From: Akebia trifoliata
Taxonomy: Eukaryota > Streptophyta > Magnoliopsida > Ranunculales > Lardizabalaceae
Length of the DNA stretch: 64,000 nt
Assembly: GCA_017979445.1 (NCBI GenBank)
Contig: CM030711.1
Coordinates: forward strand, 11,687,221-11,751,220
Direction: 5' to 3'
A program made the position numbers and the translations under genes. Position 1 is the stretch's first letter, and each line of letters begins with the position of its first letter. The notes under the pieces were generated by a model that saw only the letters and a list, made by a program, of their open reading frames with translations, made no database searches and was not told the DNA's origin. Of this stretch, positions 1 through 13,321 are shown in pieces.

Positions 1-2346
1 GCAAACTTTAGTTCATCTAATTTGTTTTCTTTGACCCACCTATGTGAGTGTGAAAACGAAGATTAGATCATGTATCCAGTAAAAAGCTTGAGCATCAGAT
101 AGGATTCAGAAAAATTTACAAGGTTCAGTAGTGCCTATGTCCACGGATGAGATGAGAGTGATTCACTAAAAATAATGTATACAGGGTTTTCTTTGAGAAC
201 CTACCGCTCGAGATCCTTAAGTTCTTTCTGGTGTATGGTTTCACAAATGTTGAAATTAGTATTAGACTTCAAAATAATGCCAAGAAAGCAACATATGAAT
301 TCTAATTCAAAACAATAACACAGAGAGATGAAATACTGAAAACTATTGCTTGAGAAAATAGGAAACAGATAAAATGAAGGACTACACGATAAAATGAAGG
401 ACAGAATACATTAAACAATTTTGGAAACCAAAAGCCAATAATAAAAATATTTTATTAGATTCAATAAAATCGAAATACTATTTGTTTGGGTTAAATGGGT
501 TTTTTGGTAAGTTGAGGAGTATTTTTTGTATTGTGTATTCTAAGATAATGCTTAAGTTAGGAACTATCTCCTAAAAGATGATCCCACATCCGAAAAAAGA
601 AATGTCTCTTCTTAAGATTATATAAGATTCTTACATATTTACTTGGGTTATTTATGTGAGAAACTACATTTCCATTTGCCTATGCACTTGGGCGCTTTTA
701 GGCACACTTTGCACTATGCATCATTCCAAGGAGCTTGAGGAGACCTTTTTGTTCTATTATTTGTAATATCAATTGGATGATCAGAGTGGGTGTTGGATTA
801 AATCTATGAAATGGGATATGCATGCATGGATCAAAACACACTTAACCAAACATTCTCTATTTTTTAAATTTTTTTTGGTTCCTAAACAGATTTGAGTTAT
901 TTGGGCAATTCCCATTGATGAATTATAGAAAAGAGATTGGGTACTTGTTATGTCTTGGAATGCATTGTTGGAAAACCTTTTGTAATTCAAGGTATAGTAC
1001 TCAAATTTATTACCCATTTTTGTTCTGTTTTTAGGCGTACAATTTCATATTTAGATTTCAGCTATATATATATGCTTTATTACTACCGATAGAACATCAA
1101 ACAAAACAATTGACATAAAGAGAAAAGAAAGAAACTCACTTGTATTTTTCTTCCTTCAGCTAACAACAGGGGGTAACCACTGGGCAATCTCTCTACATCC
1201 CCTGCGATAAAAGGAAAAATTGTTAACCATTTTTTCCTTCGTGAGAGGGCAAACTATCCAGAGATAAACCAGCCATAGTTCAAAAAAGTTAAATCCATAG
1301 TGCAATTTATTAACAAGAGAGCCAATGCATCTGACTTGGAACATGTGACACCCATAACTTTACCATACGATCCCATCTCAGATTTAGAAGCACAACAAAC
1401 GTCTTGCCATGAATGCATTAGCCTTGGAACAGGCCATGCTTAAGCTACGTAAGAGAGAGCTTTCCTAACTTACATGAGATCTTCGAGATATCTCTACAGT
1501 AGCATACCTCCCAGTTCAGATCCAACAGGTCGAGCAGTACATAACCAAATGTTTTTTTCAAAGAGTGTCCCATTCTCACCCTCGTTAACATAATCAAGTT
1601 CCTCAAAAAAATGAGCAGCCCATTCATCTACCAGTCCAACACATCTTCAATCTTTTGTTGTGTGAGAACATCTCCAACGCAACACCCTCTGCCTATACCC
1701 ACAAAAGAGCTTTTTGGGTATGGTGGGTTGCTATTATGGTTATCCATGTTATATGCACTCCAAACCATGCTACCCATAAATTGTTTAATAATTTTTTAGT
1801 TTAACTTTGATTTAAATTTTTTTTTGAAATTAACTTATTTTTTACCAAACACTATCAAATTTTTACCCTCTAAAAAGTATGGGTAACAATAGGGGTAGTA
1901 TTTTTATTTTTTGATATCGAAACTGTGTCTTGTATTCTGTTGGTCCCCACATAGCTGATGATTTTTTTAAGGGATATGAAATGGGTAATTGTGTATTATT
2001 TTTTCTTAATGATTTATAAATAGAGGATCTGAATTTTTAAAGAGACGCTCTTGAATTTTTAGAAGGATGTGAAAAGGGCAATCGAGTACTATTTCGTATG
2101 GATTTATTAAAGAGAGGACTGTAAAAATTTTGAGAAAATAGTGACTCAAAACACATAGATTATTTATTTAATCTTGCTCGTTAAAGTTGGCATATGTTGC
2201 AACCATGACTCAAATCTGCATTCACCTATTGATTACTAACAACTAATCTTTGTAACTTCTTCAACCTTAAGATCTGGTATCGATTAAATTATAAAATCAA
2301 CCTTAAGATTTTAGATACCAAAACGGAACACTACTAATTTTAATTT
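1..2346. other. Gene-free AT-rich stretch
   Basis: I see no coding exon with recognisable family motifs here. Open frames are short, have no flanking splice sites and look like chance. At about 1660-1890 the text 'catctccaacgc' followed by short direct and inverted repeats of a 'gggta' motif resembles the end of a small non-autonomous transposon, but I could not pair two termini. Confidence 0.5.
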
Positions 2347-2704
2347 TGAAAATAAACAGTGTTTCAAATCTCTTATCTCCAAACTTTTTAGCATCTTTTT
2401 GTAAAGCAGTACAAATATCCCCTCTATATGTAGATAGAAATAACTATTTTAATACAATGATGTTACATTTCAAGATTTAGTTTATTTCATAACCCTACGG
2501 TCATGTAGGCTATTTTCAATATCGATGGGTGGAGATTTGAAAATCCAAATTTTTTTTGGTTAAAGAATTTGTTAGGATTAAGATCTACAAGTTTGATTAT
2601 GGATCCACAGTCCTTGACCATGCTTTTCAGGTTTTTAGATCTCCATTGGTGCTAGAAATTTCCTGCAAGGCAGGAAAATATCTTTGAAACACTGTTTATT
2701 TTCA
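2347..2704. mobile_element. MITE with 22-bp perfect terminal inverted repeats
   Basis: The first 22 bases (2347-2368, beginning tgaaaataaacagtg) are the exact reverse complement of the last 22 (2683-2704), giving a 358-bp inverted-repeat unit with no coding capacity. A target duplication is not obvious in the AT-rich flanks, so the superfamily cannot be named. Confidence 0.6.
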
Positions 2705-3359
2705 AGAATCCTATTCGACAAGGGTCCTAATCCCATTGGACCCAATCCAATTGTAAATGTATCTGATTTGAATCCTAATATTGAGATCCTATAAAATCCT
2801 ATTCGATGAGGGTCCTATCTGATCCTTATAAGATCAGTCTTATCCAATCCTTATCAATTGGTCCTACAATGACCCAATCAGGTCTTTAGCACTCATCCAA
2901 GTCAGAACTAAAAGATTCAATGATGGAGTTGATTTGATGCAAGTAGGTTGGGACCACCTTAGACTGTTTATAGGGTTCAACAGAAAAAACTGGCTAATTA
3001 TTTATCAATAAGGATAGTTTTTTTTTTTTTTCAAATTTATCTTCCATTTTATTTCATCCCAAATCACTTAAATATGATTCAAAGTTAAAATAAAACCACG
3101 GGTGTGACCAATTCAGGAAAAAAAAAAGGTTAGATTAAATGAATATGCACTAGTTGTAATGGATTTGATTCTCTTAGGAATTTTTACAAACAATAGGTGC
3201 ATATTAATCTAAAGGAAAGACAATATGAGGGAAAACTTTAAAATCAGACAAGAATAATATAAAATGTTGAATGCAAACTTCAAAACATTTGAAACCCTAA
3301 ATTAATTAAGGAAAATCTTAGATTCAATAAAAAACTTTAACATACCTAAAGATTTGAAT

Positions 3360-4001
3360 ACAAACCAAGCAAAGGGAGGGAGATCGAACAAAGCCTTAAA
3401 ACTTTCGATCAAACGCCGATCGATTATGCCCTAAAACTTGCAAATTGAAACTGATTGCGTCTTCAAAATCACAGATTCTGTAAATGAGAGATCGAGCGAA
3501 GATCTTTCGATCAAACTCCGATCAATTTCTTTCCAAAAAAAATATCCGATCGATTTACTTTCTAAAATGAAAAAAATTGATCAATTCTGAGAGAGAGAGA
3601 GAGAGAGAGAGAGAGTTGAGTGAGAGAGAAACACTAGATCAAAACTTAGAGAGTTGATTCGAGAAGAGAGATTCAAAAAGAGCGACGGATTTGAGAGAGC
3701 GAAAGAGAAGAGCAGTCAAGCGAGAGTGAGTGAGAGTGAGAGTGAGAGTGAGAGAGAGTGAAGAGACAAAGACAAGTAGAGAGTGAGAATGAGAAAAGAG
3801 CGTTCGACAATGGCAGAACTAGAGCTTCTATCCGAGGAAATTTGTTCAAATGGCTATCGGCACCCCAACTTTTACTTATTACACTCAAATGATTAAAACG
3901 ACACTTAAACGATAGCCAAAAACTGTCGCAATTAACGACAACCTTTAGCAGTCGTTTTTAGTGCAATTCTACCGTCGCAATAAGCGCAATATGACGTAGT
4001 G
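3360..4001 (-). mobile_element. Possible CACTA-type transposon end
   Basis: Read on the minus strand, the segment starts CACTACGTCATATTGCGC at 4001. It has several GCGAC/GTCGC motifs in its first 100 bases, like the subterminal repeats of CACTA elements. A (GA)n tract lies at 3589-3616 and another purine-rich run at 3700-3790. I did not find the opposite terminus, so this may be a truncated copy or a chance match. Confidence 0.3.
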
Positions 4002-4560
4002 TTAATGACCAATTTTCTGGATTGATTTGTATTTGTTAGGGTTTGATGTTTGGATAAATCCAACCATGGAAGGATTTCTTGGTTCTCTAAAGTTGTATTA
4101 GATTTTTTAATGTTTAAAGAAATACAATGATATTTTTTCATTATTTAGTTTATTGAAATTAAATTGCTAAAATTTAGTAGAATTTTGGATGATATATTTT
4201 TCTCATGAGTTAGAACTACAATGCTACAATTTACCGTTCTAGTAAATTTCTCTTGATATTATTAGATTGTCATGGCAAATAGAACACTATTAATCTCTAC
4301 TTTACATTATGATATCGTCATGTTAATAACGATAACTTTATGTAAAATAAACATTTATCCTCGTGCAAGACATGCATTTTACCAACCCAATAAAGATCAT
4401 TAAGTTGACTCAATAAAACATCATATCAAACTCTTACTAGATTGGATTTTTATCCACTCTTAACATTAGGATCCAAACCCAATCCAATTACACTATTGGA
4501 TTGGGCTTGCTTTAGGTCAAACCCAATTTTCTATGCACAGTCTATATAAGCATCACATTA
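4002..4560. other. Gene-free AT-rich stretch
   Basis: No coding signal. Around 4440-4560 the sequence resembles the hAT-like MITE at 32762-33008 (repeated 'cccaatccaa' words), so it may be a decayed relative. Confidence 0.3.
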
Positions 4561-4563
4561 AAC

Positions 4564-5185
4564 AAAATATATAATATAATTTCTCTTGATTTACATTTCA
4601 AATGTCTAAGATTTAGAAGAATGCAAAACCTATTGAATTAGATTTTGAATATAGCCAAAGCCATTGATAGCCCTAGCATACATATTAGATAGAGTCTAAC
4701 TAGCCATACAAAGTACAGCATACATACCTCCATTTCTGACATGGAGGTGCGCACAAAATATAAAATATAATTTCTCTTGATTTACATTTCAGATGTTTGA
4801 GATTTAGAAGAATGCAAAACCTATTGAATTAGTTTTTGAATATAGCCAAAGCCATTGATAGCCTTAGCATACATATCAGATAGAGTCTAACTAGCCATAC
4901 AAAGTAAAGTATACATACCTCCATTTCTGACATGGAGGTGCGCACATAACCATAGATGTCATTTCCTCGTGATACGACTAAAAGTAGCTCATTATAAAAT
5001 AAGAACTCAAAAGAGGCTGAAACTCTCCAAGTCCCGATATTCTCATAGAGACCTCCATTTTTGACATGGAGGTGCGCACATAACTGTAGATGTCGTTTCC
5101 TCGCGATACGACTAAATGAAGCTCATTATAAAATAAGAACTCAAAATAGGCAGAAACTCTCCAGGTCCTGAATTTCTACAATTCG
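4564..5185 (+). repeat. Overlapping tandem duplications carrying a CCTCCAT/ATGGAGG hairpin
   Basis: A unit of about 191 bp is present twice (about 4564-4754 and 4755-4945). A second unit of about 134 bp overlaps its end and is present twice (about 4918-5051 and 5052-5185). Each junction carries cctccat, a 7-base loop, then atggagg, at 4727-4747, 4918-4938 and 5052-5072. Copies differ by a few substitutions. No coding frame is conserved between copies. Confidence 0.75.
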
Positions 5186-6049
5186 TTCAATCTCTTCAAT
5201 CGACAACTTGATTCTCCATAAATACACAAAATACTACATAATTGAGTATCAAAATCTGCATGTATCACGATAAAATTGAGAATTGAAATTGTTTTGGGGA
5301 TTTTAATGGTTTTCTAATTCTTTATTAGGGCTTTCAGATACATGAACTAATTTTGAATATGGAAAAAAGATTTGTTTGATTTAAAAATGCTCACAATGAC
5401 ATACAAAAGTTTCTTTTAAAACATATACTAATCTGCATTAATTTTAGTTGTTAGTTCCTTGTGTAATAATTTTATGTTTTTATACTAAAACATGAACTAT
5501 ATATTAATGTAACAGGAAACTTACTTGTGAGCAGAAGATTTTAAGGAGAAGACAACTACAACTAGATAGGTTGTTGGACGAGCTGCTAAGTCTGAACATT
5601 CTCTTTCCCTCTCTCTAACAAGGACATTTTTTTGGCAGAGCAAGGACACCCCTAAATCTGTATAAAGAATCTTAATTTTTTTTGTTAAGCAAAAGATTCA
5701 TTAAAACAAGCGAGGACGGCTGACCATCCAAGCAAAAACCAATACAAATGATCCTACTCAATTGCAATATTACAAACCCTATCCCAATTGCCAACAAAGT
5801 CTTGAAAAAAAACCCTTATAAACTCTATGAACACCTTGGACTAAAAACAAACAAGACTCAAAATGTCCAAAATCATTTCCTTACGATCATTTCATTTTTC
5901 AACAATGGTGCGGCTATTACGTTATTTCCAAATTTCCCAACATACAATGAACAGTGTGATGCTGCACAACAACCTCTACATCAAGCTTTTCAAGCTATTG
6001 GTCAAGATGAAGACTTTTGCCAATAATCATTTTCACTAATTTGGGTTAG
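5186..6049. other. No supported gene
   Basis: One open frame of 92 codons (5748-6026, plus) has no recognisable domain. At about 5679-5710 the text 'tttttgttaagcaaaagattcattaaaa' class of sequence (given here only as a pattern) resembles the A-rich 3' ends of plant L1-type LINEs seen elsewhere in the window. Confidence 0.3.
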
Positions 6050-6300
6050 AGAGGTGTCTAATCGGAGATATATTAGAATTCAAAACTAGACCAAATTCAA
6101 AACCTTATATATAAGTAGTCGCTTTATATATACTCAATAATAATGTAGATCAGAAACTAACAAGGAATAATACTAAATAGAAATACTATTAGAATTAGAT
6201 TATAAAAATAAGTAACTAAAATTAAGAAATACAAACAGATCCTGTTGAAATTAAGAAATAAAAATAAATCCTAATAGAATCAGGCAATTTTTAAAACTCT

Positions 6301-6531
<231 letters not shown>

Positions 6532-7526
6532 CTAAAAAACAATCATACTAAGAGATTAGGTTTTTTTTTTTGTGATATAACAATATTAAAAATTATTTAA
6601 CAAAAAAAAAAAGATAAATGATTTTTTTTTTTGCATAATTAGACTTACTCCTTTGTATTTTTAAAAATTTTACGACTAACAACTGCCACAACCACTAGTT
6701 GGTTATAAAATGCTTGCAAAAATCTATTATCATGGGGTGGTGGAAACAGAAGGACTAAATTGTTATTAACTACACAACAAATTGCATCAAATCTCTCATT
6801 TCCTTTATAATTGTATAGTTCTACATCTTTGTAACTATCAATAAAGACCCGCTTTCCTTCCCAAGTAATAAAAACAATTCACAAATTTAAAAGCATTATT
6901 ATCAAACCTTATTACAAAAATCTGTGATTGGTTGAGTAATAAAATTAATCTAAAAATTACCTATCAGAAATTACATGTTCGTATGGGCCTAAAGACCTGT
7001 TTGATGTCTAGGAGAAATCAATTTTTATTCAACCTATCCTAGATTTTTTTATAGGTATTTAGGTTCATAAACATATAATTTCTTATTGGTAATTTTTAGA
7101 TTAATTCTGACTCAACCTATCCTAGATTTTTTTAACAAGGCTTTGATAATAATACTTGTAAACTTGTGTATCATTTTATTGTTTATAAGGAAAAGCAAGT
7201 CTTCATTAACGGATATAAGGATGTGTAACTATACAATGATAAGGGAAAGAAAAGACTTAATGCAATTTGTAATGTAGTTAATAACAGTTCAGTCCTTTAT
7301 TTCCACTATGCTATGATAATAAACTTCTGCAAGCAGATTATAACCAACCAGTGGTTATAATAATTGCTAGTTCTAAAGATTTTCAAAAATACACAGGAGT
7401 AAACCTAATTACGCACAAAAAAAAAAATTTTTTTTTTTTTTGCTAAATAATTTTTAATCTTGTCATATCACAAAAAAATAATAATAATAATAATCCCATT
7501 GTATGATTATTTTTCAGGAAATTTAT

Positions 7527-7747
7527 CGATGAACACCATCCATTGATTGTATAAGAAATATCAACCATAGCATTTTGATAGTGGGCTACGTACCATTGAG
7601 CATGATGAAGACTATTAGATAATCAAAAATTCCTGGGGTATTAATTGGGGGGAGAACGGTTACATGAAGATGGCAAGAAATTCAAAATTCCTATATGGAA
7701 CAGCGTCAATAAAATATGAGCCTTGTTATCCGATTATATCTACTTAA
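7527..7747 (+). pseudogene. Papain-type (C1A) cysteine protease C-terminal fragment, right palindrome arm
   Basis: The plus strand encodes INHSILIVGY in one frame. A 1-base deletion relative to the left arm follows, then a TAG where Trp is expected. After that comes KNSWGINWGENGYMKMARN and a tail ending EPCYPIIST at a TAA (7745-7747). Both the catalytic His context (NH) and the NSWG Asn are recognisable. The damage differs from the left arm, which suggests that both arms decayed separately from one less damaged source. No signal peptide, prodomain or active-site Cys is present. Confidence 0.75.
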
Positions 7748-7985
7748 GAGTCTTAAAATTTTTCTGATTCTATTAGGATTTGTTTTTATTTCCTAATTTC
7801 AACAGGATTTGTTTATATTTCCTAATTCTAGTGACTTATTTTTTATTTTATAATTCTAGTAGATTTCTATTTTAGTATTATTACTTGTTAGTTTCTAATC
7901 TACAATATTATTTAGTATATATAAAGGGACAACTTATATATAAGCTATTGAATTTGGCCTAATTTTAAATTCTAACATATCTCCG

Positions 7986-8301
7986 ATTAGACACCTCTTT
8001 GATCTAATACTATCCAATATCAACCTCAATTTACAAATATGAGAACAAATCCAAGTCCAATCTAAGTTGACGAGGACATCAAATCATCACCCTCTAAATA
8101 TTACCATAGGAGAAGTAAATCGCAAGCTTCATTGTGAATTGGTATTAGACACCTCTTTGATCTAATACTATCCAATATCAACCTCAACTTACAAATATGA
8201 GAACAAATCCAAGTCCAATCTAAGTTGACGAGGACATCAGATCATCACCCTCTAAATATTACCATAGGAGAAGTAAATCGCAAGCTTCATTGTGAATTGG
8301 T
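7986..8301 (+). repeat. 158-bp direct tandem duplication at the palindrome edge
   Basis: The unit starting attagacacctctttg occurs at 7986 and again at 8144, and the copies differ at only two or three positions. The first copy overlaps the outer end of the right palindrome arm. The near identity makes this one of the youngest local rearrangements in the window. Confidence 0.85.
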
Positions 8302-10837
8302 AATAGTTACGGAGAAGACTTAAAGACCCCATGTGCAAAATCTTTTGAAGAGTCTACATTAGAGGGTGCATATGGGTTGCATTTGGATCGAAGACTTATT
8401 GGTTGAATTAAAATGACCAACACGTGACCATAATGTTAGAATACTTATGATTTATTTCATTTTCTATTTTTGACTTTATTTTAGATTTTTTTTTTAATGT
8501 CTTGGACTTATTTTTATGTTTTATTGGCCTATGGTCAGAGTATAAATGTTTGGGGGTAGTTTCATAACTTTAGGTTATTTTTTATTTAACTTTCTAAGAT
8601 TTGAAATTTTAACAGAGAGAGTTACGAAAATTAGATAATTTTTGTAATTTATCTTTTACTTAAGGATAGTTTAGGCATTTTCTCTTTAGGGTTTTGTTTT
8701 TTACTATTAAGGACATCTTTATGTTATTTTATAGAGGCTTTTGAATACAATTTATAGAATATCTGATTTTCCTATCTTAAATGTATTTTCTGCTTGGTTT
8801 GCAAATATAGTTTAATTTTCTTCTTCTTTTCATCTTATTTTCATAGTTTTTTGTGAAATTTCTCTTACTAGACCCTAGGTGACCAATATTTTGTTTTAGA
8901 GGTTCTACACATACTAGGACTTACCAAAACCCTATCAAAATTACCATGTTGCCGCCCAGCCCAAACCAATCCAAAAATCCTTGTCTAATCGACCTAAATC
9001 AACCACAAAATCATCCCTATTTGCTGCCTAATAATTTACAGCAAGCTTAGACCATTCTAAATTCTTATTTTTATTAATCTAACTTTATTCTAACCTTAGA
9101 TCTAACCTTAGAAACCTTAATTCTGTAGATCTTCTTAAACATTGTTAGACTAATACCTTAGACTAGTTGGAAGCTCTACCTTCCATAAGATCCCTCAATT
9201 TAATATTTTAGATTCAGACCGGTGGGACTAAAAACATTGTCTAGAATTATTTATTAGTTATTTACTAAACTTTTCTTATTTCTTTGTGGTAGAATCCGGT
9301 AGCTTATAATATTCCTTGTCCTTGATATTTTTTACCGTAATCTCAGAACCATCATTTTAATTAGTTCATAGTCCAGCATCATAAGTCATATCATCCAAAT
9401 AGATTTTAAAAAACTTTATTTTAACTGCGGTTTGTAGGTCAAAAAGGAGTCTCATGTCTAGTCAAACATGTTTTTTATAGGTTCAGGCTCAATCAAATTT
9501 TCCTTAACTTTTGTCTGTAAAAGAAACTAATGTGAAGAAAAATCTACTACTACCAACAAGTATTAACTATTGTGTGCAAGACCATAAAGAACCTGGAGAT
9601 ATTATATCAACAAATGTCGGAGGTCTGAGCAGCCATATATTGATCAGAAAAGTCAACAAGAAACTCCTATTACTACTTGTTCTTGCTCTACCCGAAGCAA
9701 TACCTACAAAAAGTAGGTTAGCAAGACTGATATTAGTCCATAACAAGTTGTTAAAAGAAATCAAACCTACTCAAACAATCAGTATAAAGAATTGAGAGCA
9801 AAAATTGAGACATGAAGCATGGAATGTTCTAGTTCCTGCGTACAACAAAAACATGTTGGACATGTGAGACAGTTGAACTGACTCAATAGATTCTTCATTT
9901 AAATAAACCGGCCATAAACAATCTATGATACATACAAATGAGTCAAAACATATGAAATAGGAAAACTTCATCATGAGATTAAAATTTGACATAATCACAT
10001 AACCACATAAGGAAATGAATTTAAAATATATATTTTAAAATTTGTCGAAATATTTAACAAACTAACAATATGTTGGATTAAGATTTTTTTTTTTTTTAAT
10101 TGAAAATTATTCAACCAAAAATCCTCACAGATTTGACAACCCATTTGGGAGAGGGCAGAGAGACAATTGGTTCTACCTAAATAACTGAATAGAGGCTTCA
10201 TAACCAAGAAATACTCAAAATTTAATAGTGTTATGGATTTTGCACATCGAAATCAAAATATGTTAAAACAGTAATAAATATTTTTTTATGATCATAATTA
10301 TTGAAGGAAGATAAAGGTTATTAAGCTTCTCTTTTTATTTATTTATTTTCTTTTTTGGTAAGTTAAAAAATTATCAAGCTAGAAGCCGAAAACTAAGAAA
10401 AAGAATAAAGAACCGATGTGATTGGCCAACCAACAACTAAAGGCATAGCCTCGAGGAGCAACGCGTAAGACTCACAAAGTTGCAAGCATATACTGTTTAT
10501 ATATCTATAATACAGAACAATAATAAAAAAAATTAGGGTAATTAACAATACATTTCCAAATATCAAGTTTCAAATTCACATAACAAAATTACAAGTTCTA
10601 ATTATTTTATAATTCAACAAGAAAGATATATTTCATAATAATTGAAAGTTTCTACAACTAAACTATTGTTTTATACTTGTTAAAAATGCAATTAAATAAT
10701 AGTTTGTTCTTTATAACTTTCTTTGCACAATACTAAACACTAAACACTACAAGACTTGATTTATTAATCAAATCATTACACCAATTTCCTTCACGTATTT
10801 CTAAATGCTACAAGTGTGTTACACAGCAGCAATAATT
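8302..10837. other. Gene-free AT-rich stretch with a dispersed repeat
   Basis: No recognisable coding exon. A 94-codon open frame (9511-9795, plus) has no known domain. The part at about 8450-8720 resembles 55430-55650 inside a BRWD intron, including shared words such as 'atgttttattggcc/agcc', so it belongs to an interspersed repeat family. A poly-T tract with a following 'ggtaagttaaaaa' at about 10350 resembles a LINE 3' end. Confidence 0.4.
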
Positions 10838-11450
10838 TCTTGTTCTTTTTTTGATAAGTTGAAATTTTATTAAAAAGAGAAAATGTTGTTGAGATGAACC
10901 CTAAATTTATCAAAAGCAAGGAAAAAAAGAAAAAAGAAACACTAGTTCGCCTTCAAATTACAAATAAAATCCCAACCAACAACAAAATCCTCAAAAATGA
11001 TCCCCTAGAAAGCTTTCCCCCTAAAAAATAGCAAGTCCAAAATAAGGAGAATGATCTGTTGAAGATGAGATGTTTTCCCCTCAAAGGTGCACTTAATCCT
11101 TTCCTTTCACAACCCCCAACAAATTGCAAATGGAAGAAGGTTCCAAAGGGGTTTTTGAAGCCTTGGAGGAGAAACCCCAAAGAAGCCAAGAACCAAACAA
11201 CTCGACAATAGAACCAAGGAAGCACTCAAGTGCTCCAAAAAGACCAACGAAGTGACTCCACACTTCACAATCAAGATCTCAATGCTTAAGAAGATTATCA
11301 GCCAACTCCTCATTCCTCATGCACATCAAAAAACAATTAGGAGTATGGAATCCTCTCAAAATCAATTAGTAAATGGTTTGATAATGGAGAGGGGAACTTG
11401 ACTCCCCAGATAAAAGAAGCCGGGAACAAGGGAGCTCATGGAAGGCAAAT
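10838..11450 (-). mobile_element. LINE (L1-type) 3' fragment, zf-RVT region
   Basis: On the minus strand, broken frames read like the zinc-binding tail domain found after plant LINE reverse transcriptases, with EELADNLLKHWDLDCEVW followed by FVGLFGALE-like text. The fragment ends in the A-rich sequence whose plus-strand form is ttttttgataagttgaaatt (10848-10867), typical of plant LINE 3' ends. The reverse transcriptase core is missing. It is an old truncated insertion with several stops. Confidence 0.6.
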
Positions 11451-13321
11451 CTTCCCAAAAAAAAAAAAAACGACACAAATGGAATTTCAGAATCAAAACT
11501 TTCTTAAAATTAGGGGTTAGATGGATCACTATTATCATTCGAGGAGGAAAAAAAATGTTCTTTTGAAGCCAAAGTAATGCATTTTTATCCGCGTTCCAAA
11601 AAAAAATTTAAAAATTGAAAGACTGCATTTTTATTTTTATTTAAAAAAAAAAAAAAGCTTTCTTAAAATAAAAGAATAATAGCCATCATCGTTCCATTAA
11701 TATATGTAATTTTGAAAGCTGCTTCACACATTATAGCAAATAGATAGATCCGAAGGAATCAAGAAAAAAAAAATCCAAAATCAGGATAAAGATCTGGTTT
11801 TTTTGTTTCACAGCACAGCATATCATACCTATATTTTTTTGATAAGAACAGCATATCATACCTATATTAACACAGGAAAATTTCGACAGGCATCTATGCA
11901 TTAGAAGAAGAAATTAATGGTCCAAACTTAAATGAAATTCCGAGATTCGAATTTTTTCTAATCAAGATGCAAACTTGCACAAGAAACTCAACCTATGACC
12001 CAAAAAATATAGAATGTTGGGTAAAAGATCGGATTTTTTGTTTAATATAACTAGATATCACATCTTCTAAAACAGAAAACAACTGATCTCCAAACAGGGG
12101 ATAAGAAATTCAAGGAAAATATGAAGAGAACTTTTTTAATCCCTGAGCTTATCGGTTGGAACGATCTACGAAAATTTTAAATGTGTAAAGGGCTTTACAG
12201 ATCAGACCTTCTCACCTTTCGAGTAGAACTTCTGTACCTCGCCAAGCCAAAAAAACATACTTTGCATCTCTCGTTCTCCTCTACTACATTAGGCTTTGGC
12301 TGCAACATAAGAATTCACCAAAGTCTGCAACCACCTATTCGTGGCTTTAATCTCAGAAAGCTCGGGAAAGGGGGCATTTCCCTTTATTTATGAATTAACT
12401 GCTTCTGCCTCTTGAACCTCTACCCTTTCCTATGCTTTTGCTGAGAAATCAACCGGATCCACTGAGTCAAAGGATCAAAAGGATCAACAGACGCTTCATC
12501 GACTGAATAAACTACTGAAACTAGTGGTGGTGCTTCAACTGGATCTACTCTACTGCTGAACCAGGGTCTAAACCAAGGAGGGCTGCTTAGTCAACTGTTG
12601 CTGCTGGGTCTACAGGATCAATGGCATAATCACTCGGATCAACTTCTTCATCGACGGGATCAATTGCTTAATCTGGACCAGGAACTGCTCCTGAGTATGG
12701 ATTTATAGAGCTTTGGGAACATCTCTCTCGTCTCCCTTATCACCTCGACGTTTTCCGCGTGGCGAGTTTTATTGGTTGAGAGTTCCATTTGACCAGACCA
12801 GAGCAGACCAGTCCAGTCCTGTCCAGACCAGAGTCCAGAGGTTACAATTCCTCGTGACTGATTTTACTGGACAGTAATGCCCTTCACAGTTTTGTTGTTG
12901 AGTGTGCTACTTACGTAATTATCTGAAAAAGCTGAGGCATTTAAACAAATTCGCAGCAGGAATCATGCTCATTGGCCATTGCGTCTGCACTTTCTCAACG
13001 GAGAAAGGATATCTTTTGCTTTTTTTTGAAGAAAGGATATCTTTTGCTTTTTTTCGTTATTAAAGTGGTTCTTTATTGTCCTTTTAAACTGACACGCGGC
13101 AGGCGAACAGGCCTTCAGGACTGCCTGTGGGACAGGATCGTAGTGTCCTAGGGAGATAAGATTTTGCCTCGTTTCAATTTTAAAAAAATATTTAAAAGGC
13201 GTTGGAGCATCAGATAAACTACCCAATTTTTCTCTTTACGAATGTAAAACCCCATGTTTTTTATTACGTTTTTACCCTTTCTAATACGACAAATGGAAAC
13301 CTTGTAAATGTCCCTAGTACG
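11451..13321. other. No intact gene; possible gene remnant at 12.2-12.75 kb
   Basis: On the minus strand at about 12690-12590 a frame reads AIDPVDEEVDPSDYAIDPVD, and near 12400-12310 another reads FPELSEIKATNRWLQTLVN. Both look more like decayed exons than random DNA, and in-frame stops separate them. I do not recognise the family. Short repeats of 'gaccagaccagagcagacca' type lie at about 12796-12850. No complete gene model can be built. Confidence 0.3.

Noticed and set aside
781..1017. Open frames of 60-80 codons across 0.7-1.8 kb
   Set aside because: No domain text, no splice context and AT-driven composition; they are expected by chance.
4564..5185. A CRISPR-like array
   Set aside because: The units are long tandem duplications with no short unique spacers, and the genome is eukaryotic.
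5748..6026. An upstream exon of the cysteine protease
   Set aside because: Neither strand shows the active-site Cys motif or prodomain text in any frame.
12969..13226. 85-codon minus-strand frame
   Set aside because: No motif; its sequence includes short duplications ('aaaggatatcttttgctttt') that point to non-coding DNA.
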